From positions 124,001 through 188,000 of the forward strand of contig CAYUPI010000003.1 of assembly GCA_964446585.1 (NCBI GenBank): DNA of 64,000 bases, in the 5' to 3' direction. Made by a program: the position numbers and the translations under genes. The stretch's first letter is position 1, and every line of letters starts with the position of its first letter. Positions 8,648 through 17,244 of the stretch are shown one piece after another. The notes under the pieces were generated by a model, which had not been told where the DNA came from, did no database searches, and saw only the letters and a list, made by a program, of their open reading frames with translations. The DNA comes from CAYUPI01 sp964446585 (lineage in GTDB: Bacteria > Verrucomicrobiota > Verrucomicrobiia > Limisphaerales > UBA8199).

Positions 8648-9124
8648 GTGAAGCCTTTCAAAGCCATCGCCGCCATGTCGCTCAATCGCGTGATTGGCGC
8701 CGGCGGAAAAATACCGTGGCACCTCTCGGAAGATTTCAAGTGGTTCAAGAAAATGACGACCGGCCAGGTGATCGTGATGGGCCGGCGAACATTCGAGTCG
8801 ATCGGCATTCCCTTGCCGAATCGAACTACGGTAGTACTGACGAGTTCCGCGGAGCTGATTCCGGGGGTGCTCGTGGTCTCGGATTTGAAACAGGTGGACC
8901 CGGCGCAACCGGCGTTTGCCGGACGCGCGCTATTCATTTGCGGCGGGGCCCAGCTCTATCAGCAAGCCCTGCCGCTCTGCTCGGATTTGTATCTCACCCT
9001 GGTGAAGCGGAATGTGGAAGGCGACGTCTTCTTCCCACCCTTTGAAGACCGGTTTAACCTGGTCGCCGAACTTCGGGACGAGCCAGAGTTCAAGATTCTG
9101 CACTATCGGAATCGGGAGCAGTAA
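8648..9124 (+). CDS. folA: dihydrofolate reductase
   Basis: 158 residues from a GTG start. It reduces dihydrofolate to tetrahydrofolate with NADPH and so supports the thymidylate synthase encoded upstream. Hallmarks: 'AIAAMSLNRVIGAGGKIPWH' with the conserved N-x-x-I-G and P-W (Met20-loop equivalent), 'LSEDFKWFKKMTTGQVIVMG' with the catalytic acidic residue, 'RRTFESIGIPLPNR' (cofactor-binding GRRT/TFESIG), and 'ALFICGGAQLYQQALP' with the GG cofactor motif. Length is normal. Only 30 bases separate it from the preceding stop. Confidence 0.95.
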   Translation: MKPFKAIAAMSLNRVIGAGGKIPWHLSEDFKWFKKMTTGQVIVMGRRTFESIGIPLPNRTTVVLTSSAELIPGVLVVSDLKQVDPAQPAFAGRALFICGGAQLYQQALPLCSDLYLTLVKRNVEGDVFFPPFEDRFNLVAELRDEPEFKILHYRNREQ

Positions 9125-9207
9125 CGTACGCTTTCTATGGCAGGCTGAATCGGACGCTCGACTCCCGGACTTTCAAGTAACGCGGCTGTCGATAGGAAGG
9201 CGATTCG

Positions 9208-10515
9208 TTGGTCAGGATGAGAAAGAATGACTTGAAACCAGGGGTAATCGGAAACGATGGCAGGACGAACGCCATCGTGCGGTGCCTGCTCGAAAGTCCG
9301 CGAGTCGCAGGGCCCGTGCTTCGATTCACTGCCTGGAAAGGCCAGCAAGCCCGCGAGCATATCCTGCGCACGGCGCGCGAGCAGAAACCCGATTTCGTGA
9401 TCGTCGGGCCGGAGGAACCACTGGCGGATGGTGTTGTCGATGCCCTGGCGGCAGTGGGAATTCCCTGTGTCGGCCCGACCCAAACGCTGGCGCGCCTAGA
9501 ATCAAGCAAATCGTTCACGCGCGAACTGCTCTCCCGGCACTACATTCCTGGAAATCCCCAATATAAAGTGTTCAACACGAGTCAAGGTATCGAAGAGCAC
9601 CTCAAGCGGCTCGATGGTTATGTCGTGAAACCGGATGGGCTGACCGGCGGCAAAGGAGTCAAGCTTTCCGGGTCGCATCTACGCTCGGTCGATGAAGCGG
9701 TTGCTTATTGTGAGGAGCTCCTGAGCCGTGGCCCCGCGCCAGTGATCATCGAGGAGAAACTCGATGGCGAAGAATTCAGCCTGCAATCCTTCTGTGATGG
9801 TACGCATGTCGTCGATATGGTCCCGGTGCAGGACCACAAACGGGTCGGGGAAGGGGATACAGGCCCGAATACTGGTGGGATGGGCTCGTATTCCTGCGAG
9901 AACCAAAGTTTGCCATTTTTGCAGCCTCATCACCTTCAGGAAGCGAGTGCCATTAATTTGGCGGTAGCGGCGGCATTGCGAAAGGAAACTGGAGAAAAAT
10001 ATAAAGGCATCCTCTACGGCGGGTTCATGGTGACCCGCGATGGCCTTCGTTTGCTGGAATACAACGCGCGGTTCGGCGATCCGGAAACAATGAATGTCCT
10101 CGCCCTGCTGGAAACCGACCTGGTGGATATTTGTGAAGCCATCATCGAGGAGAAACTCCACGAGCTACCGATCCGGTTCCAAAGAAAGGCGACCGTCTGC
10201 AAATACGTCGTTCCTCAGGGTTACCCGGACAACCCGATCAAAGGGGCCCGAATCGATCTAAGCGGGGTGCCAAAAGAATCTGCCAGGTTCAGGCTCTATA
10301 AAGCCGCAGTCGAGGAGCGTAATGGCGACTGCTACATGACCGGTTCGCGAGCTGTCGCTTGCGTAGGCATAGGGCAGACTTTGGCCGAGGCTGAACAGGT
10401 GGCCGAACAGGCCGCTAGTTCCATCAAAGGTCCCGTGTTCCATCGCCGCGACATTGGCACCCGCGAGTTGGTTCAAAAGCGCGTCGAGCATATGAACGCT
10501 CTCGGCGCCGGTTAA
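9208..10515 (+). CDS. purD: phosphoribosylamine-glycine ligase
   Basis: 435 residues, an ATP-grasp enzyme of de novo purine synthesis that joins glycine to 5-phosphoribosylamine. Motifs: 'PDFVIVGPEEPLADGVVDAL', 'GIPCVGPT', 'YVVKPDGLTGGKGVKL' (ATP-binding lysine and Gly-rich loop), 'GEEFSLQSFCDG', 'GPNTGGMGSYS' and 'YNARFGDPETMNVLALL'. AGGAAGG at 9194-9200 is well spaced (7 nt) for the TTG at 9208; an ATG at 9217 is the alternative. The N-terminal nucleotide-fold loop reads GVIGNDGRTNAI rather than the usual G-S-G-G-R-E-H-A, a small oddity. It appears monocistronic apart from possible coupling to the next gene 19 bases on. Confidence 0.93.
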   Translation: MVRMRKNDLKPGVIGNDGRTNAIVRCLLESPRVAGPVLRFTAWKGQQAREHILRTAREQKPDFVIVGPEEPLADGVVDALAAVGIPCVGPTQTLARLESSKSFTRELLSRHYIPGNPQYKVFNTSQGIEEHLKRLDGYVVKPDGLTGGKGVKLSGSHLRSVDEAVAYCEELLSRGPAPVIIEEKLDGEEFSLQSFCDGTHVVDMVPVQDHKRVGEGDTGPNTGGMGSYSCENQSLPFLQPHHLQEASAINLAVAAALRKETGEKYKGILYGGFMVTRDGLRLLEYNARFGDPETMNVLALLETDLVDICEAIIEEKLHELPIRFQRKATVCKYVVPQGYPDNPIKGARIDLSGVPKESARFRLYKAAVEERNGDCYMTGSRAVACVGIGQTLAEAEQVAEQAASSIKGPVFHRRDIGTRELVQKRVEHMNALGAG

Positions 10516-10534
10516 CGTGGGGGGTGGTAACTTT

Positions 10535-13474
10535 ATGGCCACCGAAGCGCCCGCACTTCGGACAAAAAGATTTGTCATGGCTCGCCTTCCCTGGCTTATC
10601 GGTGCGAGCGCCTTTCTTCTCTACGTGTTGACGCTCAATCGCTGGGTATCACTCTACAGCCTTGGGACTGTGGCTCGGACTTGTGGATGGCTGTGGCAGC
10701 CCGAGCTCCACCAGCCGCTCGCTTTTGCAGTGCTCTCCCCATTTCGCTTTCTTCCGGAGCCTTGGGATCCCCTGGCATTGAATCTATTCAATGCGGTCTG
10801 CGCCGCGATTATCCTGGTGCTTCTGGCGCGTTCCGTCGCTCTGCTGCCGCATGACCTGCCGCACAGCGAGACGCTTGGACAGGAGCAATCGCCCTCGGTC
10901 CTTTCCACCCCCACAGCCTGGCTGCCGCCACTGCTGGCGGTCATTCTTTGCGGACTGCAACTGAGCTTTTGGGAGCACGCCACCTCGGCCTCGGGCGAGA
11001 TGATCGACTTGTTGCTCCTGGCCTACGTGATCCGGTGTCTGCTCGAATTCAGGCTCGATCCGGCGCAGTCCTGGTTGTCGCGCGCCGCGTGCGTTTACGG
11101 AGCGGGCATGGCGAACAATTGGGCACTGGTCGCTTTCTTGCCGGTTTTCATAGCTGCAATCATGCGGCTGAAAGGCTACGGTCCTTTCCGGGAGCGCACC
11201 TTTCTGCTGCGGATGACGTTGTGGGGCATGGGCGGGCTCAGCCTGTACCTCCTGCTGCCAACGATCCACGGCCTTTCGCCCCACGAGCCGGTGGGCTTCT
11301 GGGTGGCATTAAAGGCGCATCTAAAATCTCAGAAAGAAATCCTGAGCTATTTGCGTCGGCCGGCTTTCCGGGTCCTGGCTGTCACCTCGCTGCTGCCGAT
11401 TCTGGTTCTCGCCATCCGCTGGAAATCACATTCAGTGCAGTTCGGAGATGATACGCGGCTCGGAGTCTTCCTGACCAAGTCGGCGGTCCACGCTCTGCAC
11501 GCTCTGTTCTTTCTGGCCTCGCTTTGGCTCGCCCTGGACCCAGCCTTCAGTCCACGCCACCTCGAATTGGGCATGCCGCTGCTTAGTTATTACTATCTGT
11601 GCGCGCTCGTGTTCGGTTATTGCGCGGGCTACTTTCTGGTCTTCGGCTCGAGAGGCGCAGTGGCAACTGCAAACTCCGCTCCACAACAATGGTGGAACAG
11701 GATTCGACTCGGGCCGCGACTCCGCGCTCCGTTCCTCGCTGCTGTGTTGGGGCTCGGTGTGGCCTCTGCACTCGCTTTGGCGCTGGTGGCGAGGAATGTC
11801 AGCCAAATGTTCACAACCAACGGTCCCTGGCTCCATTCGTTTGCACGCCAGCTTTACACCGATTTGCCTGCAGGCCAGTCCGTCGTGCTGAGCGAATCGA
11901 CGGCAGAACTTCTTCTGCTTCGTGCCGAGTTGAGCGCTCATCGAAATGACAAAGCTGCCTTTCTGGTGGACGCGCCTTCGCTTGGCTCGGCCCAATACCA
12001 TGAGATGATGGCGCGCGTATTTCCGGCGCGATGGCCGATGCAGCCTCCGACGAACCGGCTAGGAGGGGTTAGTCCCGGAAAAGTGCTGGACCTGGTCTCT
12101 GCCTTCGCTGCGCGTGAACGAGTAATTCAACTCCAGCCCGGTTCTGGCTTCTTGTACGAGCTATTCAACGAACAATCCAGAGGCAGCATCTACTACCTGG
12201 AGCATCGGGCAGCTAACGACTCCAGGTCCTTCACTTACCTACCGCCTGCCGAGAGGCTTGCCGGCGATGACGAGAAAGTATGGGAGCAGAGATGGACAAA
12301 TTCTCTGCAAAAGTTGGCCGAGCACACCAAAGAGAATCCAAACCATCCTGCTGGCTTGGGTCGCGCCGTGCAGCGTGCCCTTCTGCTTGACGCCGAACCT
12401 AATGCGACGGCTCGGTTCGTCGGGGCGGCATATTCCAAACGTCTGAATTACTGGGGCGTGCAACAGCAACGGCTCGGGCGCGCATTCGAGGCCGACCAAT
12501 GGTTCAAGCGCGCCGTCGCGCTCAATCCCGAAAATCTGAGCGCTCGTATTAACCTGGAATATGCCGAACGTTGTCAGCGCGGAGATCGCACCCGCTTAAA
12601 CATTGTTTCCGTCGAGCACGAGCTTTCGGATCTTTTCACGAAACGCAAGGACTGGCGCGCGACCCTCAGCGCTGACGGCCCAGTGGACGAACCGTCGTTT
12701 CTCTTTCGGACGGGTCGAGCCCTGCTGGCCCAGGGAGGCCTTCGTCAAGGCGTAGAAGCTTTCGCCCGTTCGGCGGCACTGGCGCCGGACTGGGCGGCGC
12801 CGAAACTCTGGCTGGCGCAGAGCTATGTGCAATTGCGCGAATTTGCCGCCGCCTTGGAGGTGACTGACCACATCCAGCCGCCGAACCTGCCGCCTGATGG
12901 CGCCGGTCTGGCGCGCCTGCTGGATTGTCGGGCCACAGCCTTGCGCGGCCTAGGCAGGACCAATGACGCAGCCCGGTGCATCGAGAGCTTCGTCAACCAG
13001 TTTGCAAAACATGACGAAGTTTTGCTGGTTGCGGCTGAGCTCTACGCTCTGGCCCAGCAATTCGAAGCTGGATTGGCGCTCTTGGAAGAACTTCTCAAGC
13101 GCGAACCGAAGCGTCCGGACCTGCTCGCCCGGAAAGGTCTCGCTCAACTCCAGCTCTCCAGGTTTGAGGACGCCATTGCAACGCTTACCTCGGCTTTGGT
13201 CCTGGCGCCACGCAATGACGAGGCGCGGCTATGTCGGGCCGTAGCTTACTTGGGGGCCGACCAGTTCGAGGCGGCCCGGGCTGATTATGAGGAGTTGCTA
13301 AAGACCACCACTCAATCCGGCAACGCTCTGTTCGGGCTTGGAACCATCGCATGGCGGCAGCGGGACACAAATTTGGCAATCGGTTACTATCAGCGATATC
13401 TATCGAACGGCATTCCCGGTTCGGGCCAATACGGTCTCGCGCTTGGCAGACTCAAGGAATTGACGCGTGAGTAA
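10535..13474 (+). CDS. multi-spanning membrane protein with C-terminal TPR repeats (DUF2723-like)
   Basis: 979 residues. ATG 10535 is preceded by GGGGGTGG at about 10519-10527; a GTG 18 bases upstream is possible. The first ~440 residues contain roughly ten hydrophobic segments beginning with 'LIGASAFLLYVLTLN', in the manner of DUF2723/GT39-like membrane glycosyltransferases; 'LALNLFNAVCAAIILVLL' and 'GAGMANNWALVAFLPVF' match the usual order of helices. The last ~380 residues are TPR-like ('GRAFEADQWFKRAVALNPEN', 'RKGLAQLQLSRFEDAIATL', 'YLGADQFEAARADYEELL'). The first-loop Asp/Glu expected for a lipid-sugar glycosyltransferase is not evident. A role in cell-surface glycan or protein glycosylation is an inference; it is followed by a PEP-CTERM gene. 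Confidence 0.65.
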   Translation: MATEAPALRTKRFVMARLPWLIGASAFLLYVLTLNRWVSLYSLGTVARTCGWLWQPELHQPLAFAVLSPFRFLPEPWDPLALNLFNAVCAAIILVLLARSVALLPHDLPHSETLGQEQSPSVLSTPTAWLPPLLAVILCGLQLSFWEHATSASGEMIDLLLLAYVIRCLLEFRLDPAQSWLSRAACVYGAGMANNWALVAFLPVFIAAIMRLKGYGPFRERTFLLRMTLWGMGGLSLYLLLPTIHGLSPHEPVGFWVALKAHLKSQKEILSYLRRPAFRVLAVTSLLPILVLAIRWKSHSVQFGDDTRLGVFLTKSAVHALHALFFLASLWLALDPAFSPRHLELGMPLLSYYYLCALVFGYCAGYFLVFGSRGAVATANSAPQQWWNRIRLGPRLRAPFLAAVLGLGVASALALALVARNVSQMFTTNGPWLHSFARQLYTDLPAGQSVVLSESTAELLLLRAELSAHRNDKAAFLVDAPSLGSAQYHEMMARVFPARWPMQPPTNRLGGVSPGKVLDLVSAFAARERVIQLQPGSGFLYELFNEQSRGSIYYLEHRAANDSRSFTYLPPAERLAGDDEKVWEQRWTNSLQKLAEHTKENPNHPAGLGRAVQRALLLDAEPNATARFVGAAYSKRLNYWGVQQQRLGRAFEADQWFKRAVALNPENLSARINLEYAERCQRGDRTRLNIVSVEHELSDLFTKRKDWRATLSADGPVDEPSFLFRTGRALLAQGGLRQGVEAFARSAALAPDWAAPKLWLAQSYVQLREFAAALEVTDHIQPPNLPPDGAGLARLLDCRATALRGLGRTNDAARCIESFVNQFAKHDEVLLVAAELYALAQQFEAGLALLEELLKREPKRPDLLARKGLAQLQLSRFEDAIATLTSALVLAPRNDEARLCRAVAYLGADQFEAARADYEELLKTTTQSGNALFGLGTIAWRQRDTNLAIGYYQRYLSNGIPGSGQYGLALGRLKELTRE

Positions 13475-13581
13475 GCGCGTTAAAAGTGTTTTTTTGTTCT
13501 TGACCAGAATGGCCTGACAGCCGAATAAGGAGGGTGTAGCGCGCACTAGATCTGTTGACCCGAACGAGACGGACGCACGTT

Positions 13582-14322
13582 ATGACAAAAGACCCAATCG
13601 CTCCAGGCTCGCTCCCAACCGTTGTGGGAAGCAATGGCGAGTCTTCAAAACTGCTGTCGTTGCTGGCCTTGGCTGCGGGTGCCGCCGCCATGCCCCAGAC
13701 GGGCAATGCAGCCATAATTTATACTGACCTTAGCGCCAATCCTGTTTCCATCGGCACTAATGCCGCTCTTTCCTTCATCATCGACACCTTGCCTGGCACG
13801 GCCCGGTTGGGGTTCCAAACGAATAAGAGGGCGACGGCCATCAGCTCGACTCGAGTGGTGAGCGCCGCTCAGAAAGCAGGTTTCGTCAAGCTCAAGACCC
13901 ATTCCTTCCCCACCCAGCAAGGCATAAATGCTTTCGCGGTGCCGGTCGGCGCTGGGTTGACGTGGAACCAGGTGGTTGGGGTCTCGTCTGTAAGCGGCGC
14001 AGTTGGGAAAGCGAATGCGGCCGGTCCTTTTCCCGCCAGCTTCAACGACAAATATTTAGTCTTCGAGTTCAAGGACAGTACGCAGGTTGGAAGCCCGTTG
14101 CGTTTCGGTTGGATCAATCTCAGCCTCACTTATCCCGGCACCGGCAAGTTTCCCGAAGTAACGATCTTCGGTTATGCCTATGATGACACAGGCGCCATGC
14201 TGGCAACAGGTGCGGGTGCGGTGGTGCCGGAGCCGGCGCCCATGGCGCTCCTGGCCCTGGGAGCTTTGACACTTGGCGCTAATGGCCTGCGCTCCTGGCG
14301 TCGCCGCCGCTCTTCCGCCTAG
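13582..14322 (+). CDS. PEP-CTERM sorting-domain exported protein
   Basis: 246 residues from ATG 13582; a TTG at 13555 is in frame but adds a basic, non-signal stretch. The N-terminal part has a hydrophobic run 'LLSLLALAAGAAAMPQTGNA' that can serve for export. The middle is a Thr/Ala/Gly-rich beta domain of unknown role ('PLRFGWINLSLTYPGTGKF', 'YAYDDTGAM'). The C-terminus 'VVPEPAPMALLALGALTLG' then 'WRRRR' is a standard PEP-CTERM signal: Pro-Glu-Pro, transmembrane helix, Arg cluster, recognised by exosortase. No exosortase gene is in the window. Confidence 0.85.
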   Translation: MTKDPIAPGSLPTVVGSNGESSKLLSLLALAAGAAAMPQTGNAAIIYTDLSANPVSIGTNAALSFIIDTLPGTARLGFQTNKRATAISSTRVVSAAQKAGFVKLKTHSFPTQQGINAFAVPVGAGLTWNQVVGVSSVSGAVGKANAAGPFPASFNDKYLVFEFKDSTQVGSPLRFGWINLSLTYPGTGKFPEVTIFGYAYDDTGAMLATGAGAVVPEPAPMALLALGALTLGANGLRSWRRRRSSA

Positions 14323-14342
14323 AATCTCCTCTGAATCGCGTT

Positions 14343-17243
14343 TTGCTCATCGGCTGGGACGCGGCTGACTGGAAGGTCATCCAACCCCTGCTGCAATTAG
14401 GTCAGATGCCGAATCTGGCGCGGCTGATGGACGGCGGCGTTCACGGCAATCTGGCGACGCTTTACCCCGTCCTGAGCCCGATGCTCTGGACCTCGATTGC
14501 TACCGGCAAGCGGGCCTACAAGCACGGCATTCACGGATTTTGCGAGCCTTTGCCCGACGGCTCAGGGGTCAGGCCCATCACACACCTCTCCCGCAAGACG
14601 AAAGCCGTGTGGAACATCCTGAATCAGACAGGCCATCACTCGATAGTCGTTGGCTGGTGGCCGTCCCACCCCGCCGAGCCGCTCAATGGTGTGATGGTCT
14701 CCAATCATTTCTCCCAGCCGGTAGGCGAGCCGGGCAATCTCCCTTCGCTTTCCCCCGGCACCGTTCACCCGGCCTCTTTGGCGGCTTCGCTTGGCGAGCT
14801 GCGCGTCAATCCGATGGAATTGAGCGGCGAGTTTCTGCGCTTCTTTGCACCGGACTATGAAAAGGTGGATCAGGAAAAAGACAAACGGCTTCACACACTC
14901 GGAAAAATCATCGCCGAAACGATGTCCATCCATGCCGTTGGAACCGAGTTGCTCAGCACGCAACCCTGGGATTTCGCCGCGATTTATTACACGGGCCTCG
15001 ACCATTTCGGTCACGCGTTCATGAGCTATCATCCTCCACGGTTGACCTGGGTGACCGAGGAGGATTTCGCCATCTTTCAGCACGTCACGGCAAACGCCTA
15101 TCGCTACCACGACGCGATGTTGGGCGCTTTGTTGGCTTCTACCGATGCCGATACGACGGTGGTTCTGATGAGCGATCACGGTTTTCATCCGGACCATTTG
15201 CGGCCAGGGTACATCCCGGCGGAACCTGCCGGCCCCGCCGTCGAACATCGGCATTTTGGCATTTTGTGCATGAAAGGGCCAGGCTTGCGCGTCAACGACC
15301 AGGTCTTCGGAGCCAGCCTCCTAGACATTTGCCCAACCCTCCTGGCTTTGTTCGGACTGCCGCCCGGCCGAGACATGGATGGCAAAGTGCTGGTGACGGC
15401 GTTCGAGCAGCCGCCGAGGATTCAGCCGATTGATAGCTGGGACAATGTGCCGGGAGACGCAGGAACTCATCCTCCGGAGACGCGGCTCGACCCGGTGGCC
15501 TCGGCCGAGGCCTTCAAACAACTCGAGGATCTGGGCTACGTCGCTCCCCCCGGGGCCAATGTGCAGGAGGCGGTCGAGGAAGCCGCGCGCGAGCTCAAAT
15601 ACAACCTGGCGCGCGCATACCGCGACGGAAACTACTACGGCGAAGCGGCCGCGCTGGCAGAAGAACTTTGGACGCGCTGGCCGAAGGAGCATCGCTTCGG
15701 GATTTTGCTGGTGGACTGTCTCGGCGCGCTCCGCGACGTAACCCGGCGCCGGACTGTCCTCGAGGAACTGCGCCGCCGTATCGATCTGTATCAGGCTGAG
15801 GCCAAGTCCGAGTTGGCCAGACGAGAAAGCGAGCTTGACGGCCAAAGGGCGGACGCGACGGAACAGAACGACATCCAAAATCCAAAATCCAAAGTCCAAA
15901 ATCCGAAGTCCAAAATCCGAAGTCCAGAGTCCAAAGCCGATGAGGACCCTCCTGCGCCGGCTCCACCGAAAGAGGACAAAGCCTCGCCTGACGAACCAAA
16001 GAAAGCGCGCTCGCGATTTGAAGAGCGCCAATTGCGAGAACTGGCCCATGGCCGTCCTTTGCTGCTCGATTGGTTGCTCGTCACCCAGGCTCTGTTGGAG
16101 AAACGGCCCACCGAGGCGCGGCGGCATCTGGAAAAACTGATGGAGGCGGATGGTTCAACTCAAGTCCTGGGCCAACGCATCGCTGGCGCGCTAGCCGAGT
16201 TGGGAGAGCTCGACTCCGCCTGCGCGCTTCTGCAAGAGGCGTTGAAATCCGATCCGGAGGATGCCCTGATCCACGCCCAACTGGCTGCCATTCACTTTGA
16301 AGCTGGCCGCTTTGCCGAATGCATCACCTCCGCTACTGAATCCCTGAGCCTGCTATATTTTCAGCCAGGCATACACACCCTCCTGGGCCAGGCCTTGCTG
16401 GAAACCGGCAATGTCGCCGATGCCGAGCGAGAGTTGCAGGTGGCCGTAGCGCAAAGTCCGCGCAACCTCGCGGCCCATGAGGCGCTCGGCCGCCTATACC
16501 GGCAGCACCTCGGCCGCCCGGACGATGCCTTCGCGCATGAAGGCCGCGCGCTTTCTCTCCGCCATGAGCTGGCCGCCCGGCTGCGCTCCAACGCTCCAAC
16601 GCTCCAACGCTCTTACGCTCCGACGCTCCCACGCTCCGGCGCTGCCACGACGTTCGGCCCGGACGTTGACCCGAGCCAAATCATCACCGTGGTCTCCGGT
16701 CTGCCGCGCAGCGGCACCTCCCTGATGATGCAGTTGCTGGCCGCCGCCGGACGCGAGACCTTGAGCGATGGCAAACGCACCGCCGACGAGGACAATCCTC
16801 TCGGCTATTTTGAATTCGAGAAAACGCTCGAGGTTGCGAAGGACGTCTCCTGGCTGCCCCAGGCGCGGGGCAAAGCAGTGAAAATTGTGGCGCAACTCGT
16901 CCCCTTGCTTCCGCAGCACGAGCATTATCAGGTCATTTTCATGGAGCGCGATTTGGCCGAGGTTCTTTCCTCCCAGAAAGCCATGCTGGCCCGCCGGGGA
17001 CGCCGCGGCGCCGGCCTCGAGGAGCGACAACTTGCCGCCACCTTCGCCGAGCAGCTCGACCGCGTGCATCGTCACTTGGCGCGGTCTCCCGACTTTCGGA
17101 CCTTGCGCGTCAACTATGGTGATTTAGTTTCTGACCCGCTCGCGGGCGTGGACCTGGTGGCGAATTTTTTGGGAGAACCATTTGATCGCGCCGCGGCCGC
17201 AAACTCGATCCGCCCTGAGTTACGCCGGCAGAAGGCCCCGTGA
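14343..17243 (+). CDS. type I phosphodiesterase - TPR - sulfotransferase fusion
   Basis: 966 residues from a TTG; upstream in frame there are only non-standard starts (CTG 14331) before a stop, and the family normally begins just before 'LIGWDAADW'. Residues 1 to about 400 form an alkaline-phosphatase-superfamily phosphodiesterase: metal ligands in GWDAADW, nucleophile T50 in 'SPMLWTSIATGKRAYKHGIH', and 'LMSDHGFHPDHLRPGY'. About 410-770 are TPR-like repeats ('SACALLQEALKSDPEDALIH', 'AERELQVAVAQSPRNLAAHE'). About 780-966 are a sulfotransferase: 'VVSGLPRSGTSLMMQLLAAA' is the PAPS 5'-phosphosulfate loop and 'VIFMERDLAEVLSSQKAML' the 3'-phosphate site. Two linkers consist of intergenic-type DNA repeats. 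Substrates are unknown. It follows the PEP-CTERM gene by 20 bases and may be co-expressed with it. Confidence 0.8.
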   Translation: MLIGWDAADWKVIQPLLQLGQMPNLARLMDGGVHGNLATLYPVLSPMLWTSIATGKRAYKHGIHGFCEPLPDGSGVRPITHLSRKTKAVWNILNQTGHHSIVVGWWPSHPAEPLNGVMVSNHFSQPVGEPGNLPSLSPGTVHPASLAASLGELRVNPMELSGEFLRFFAPDYEKVDQEKDKRLHTLGKIIAETMSIHAVGTELLSTQPWDFAAIYYTGLDHFGHAFMSYHPPRLTWVTEEDFAIFQHVTANAYRYHDAMLGALLASTDADTTVVLMSDHGFHPDHLRPGYIPAEPAGPAVEHRHFGILCMKGPGLRVNDQVFGASLLDICPTLLALFGLPPGRDMDGKVLVTAFEQPPRIQPIDSWDNVPGDAGTHPPETRLDPVASAEAFKQLEDLGYVAPPGANVQEAVEEAARELKYNLARAYRDGNYYGEAAALAEELWTRWPKEHRFGILLVDCLGALRDVTRRRTVLEELRRRIDLYQAEAKSELARRESELDGQRADATEQNDIQNPKSKVQNPKSKIRSPESKADEDPPAPAPPKEDKASPDEPKKARSRFEERQLRELAHGRPLLLDWLLVTQALLEKRPTEARRHLEKLMEADGSTQVLGQRIAGALAELGELDSACALLQEALKSDPEDALIHAQLAAIHFEAGRFAECITSATESLSLLYFQPGIHTLLGQALLETGNVADAERELQVAVAQSPRNLAAHEALGRLYRQHLGRPDDAFAHEGRALSLRHELAARLRSNAPTLQRSYAPTLPRSGAATTFGPDVDPSQIITVVSGLPRSGTSLMMQLLAAAGRETLSDGKRTADEDNPLGYFEFEKTLEVAKDVSWLPQARGKAVKIVAQLVPLLPQHEHYQVIFMERDLAEVLSSQKAMLARRGRRGAGLEERQLAATFAEQLDRVHRHLARSPDFRTLRVNYGDLVSDPLAGVDLVANFLGEPFDRAAAANSIRPELRRQKAP
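15873..15936. repeat. in-frame TCCAAAA/TCCGAAG tandem repeat inside the fusion gene
   Basis: About eight copies of a 7-9 base unit (ATCCAAA, GTCCAAA, ATCCGAA) lie inside the coding sequence and are read as a charged low-complexity linker with two 'QNPKSK' units, 'IRSPESK' and so on. The same unit occurs outside genes at 6270-6319, 29865-29888 and 47553-47577. Confidence 0.8.
16583..16645. repeat. in-frame CGCTCCAA tandem repeat inside the fusion gene
   Basis: Seven head-to-tail copies of an 8-9 base unit of the form ACGCTCCA/ACGCTCCG lie between the TPR and sulfotransferase domains and are translated as 'RSNAPTLQRSYAPTLPRSGA'. The unit is unlike the other repeat families in the window. Confidence 0.78.
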
Positions 17244-17244
17244 T

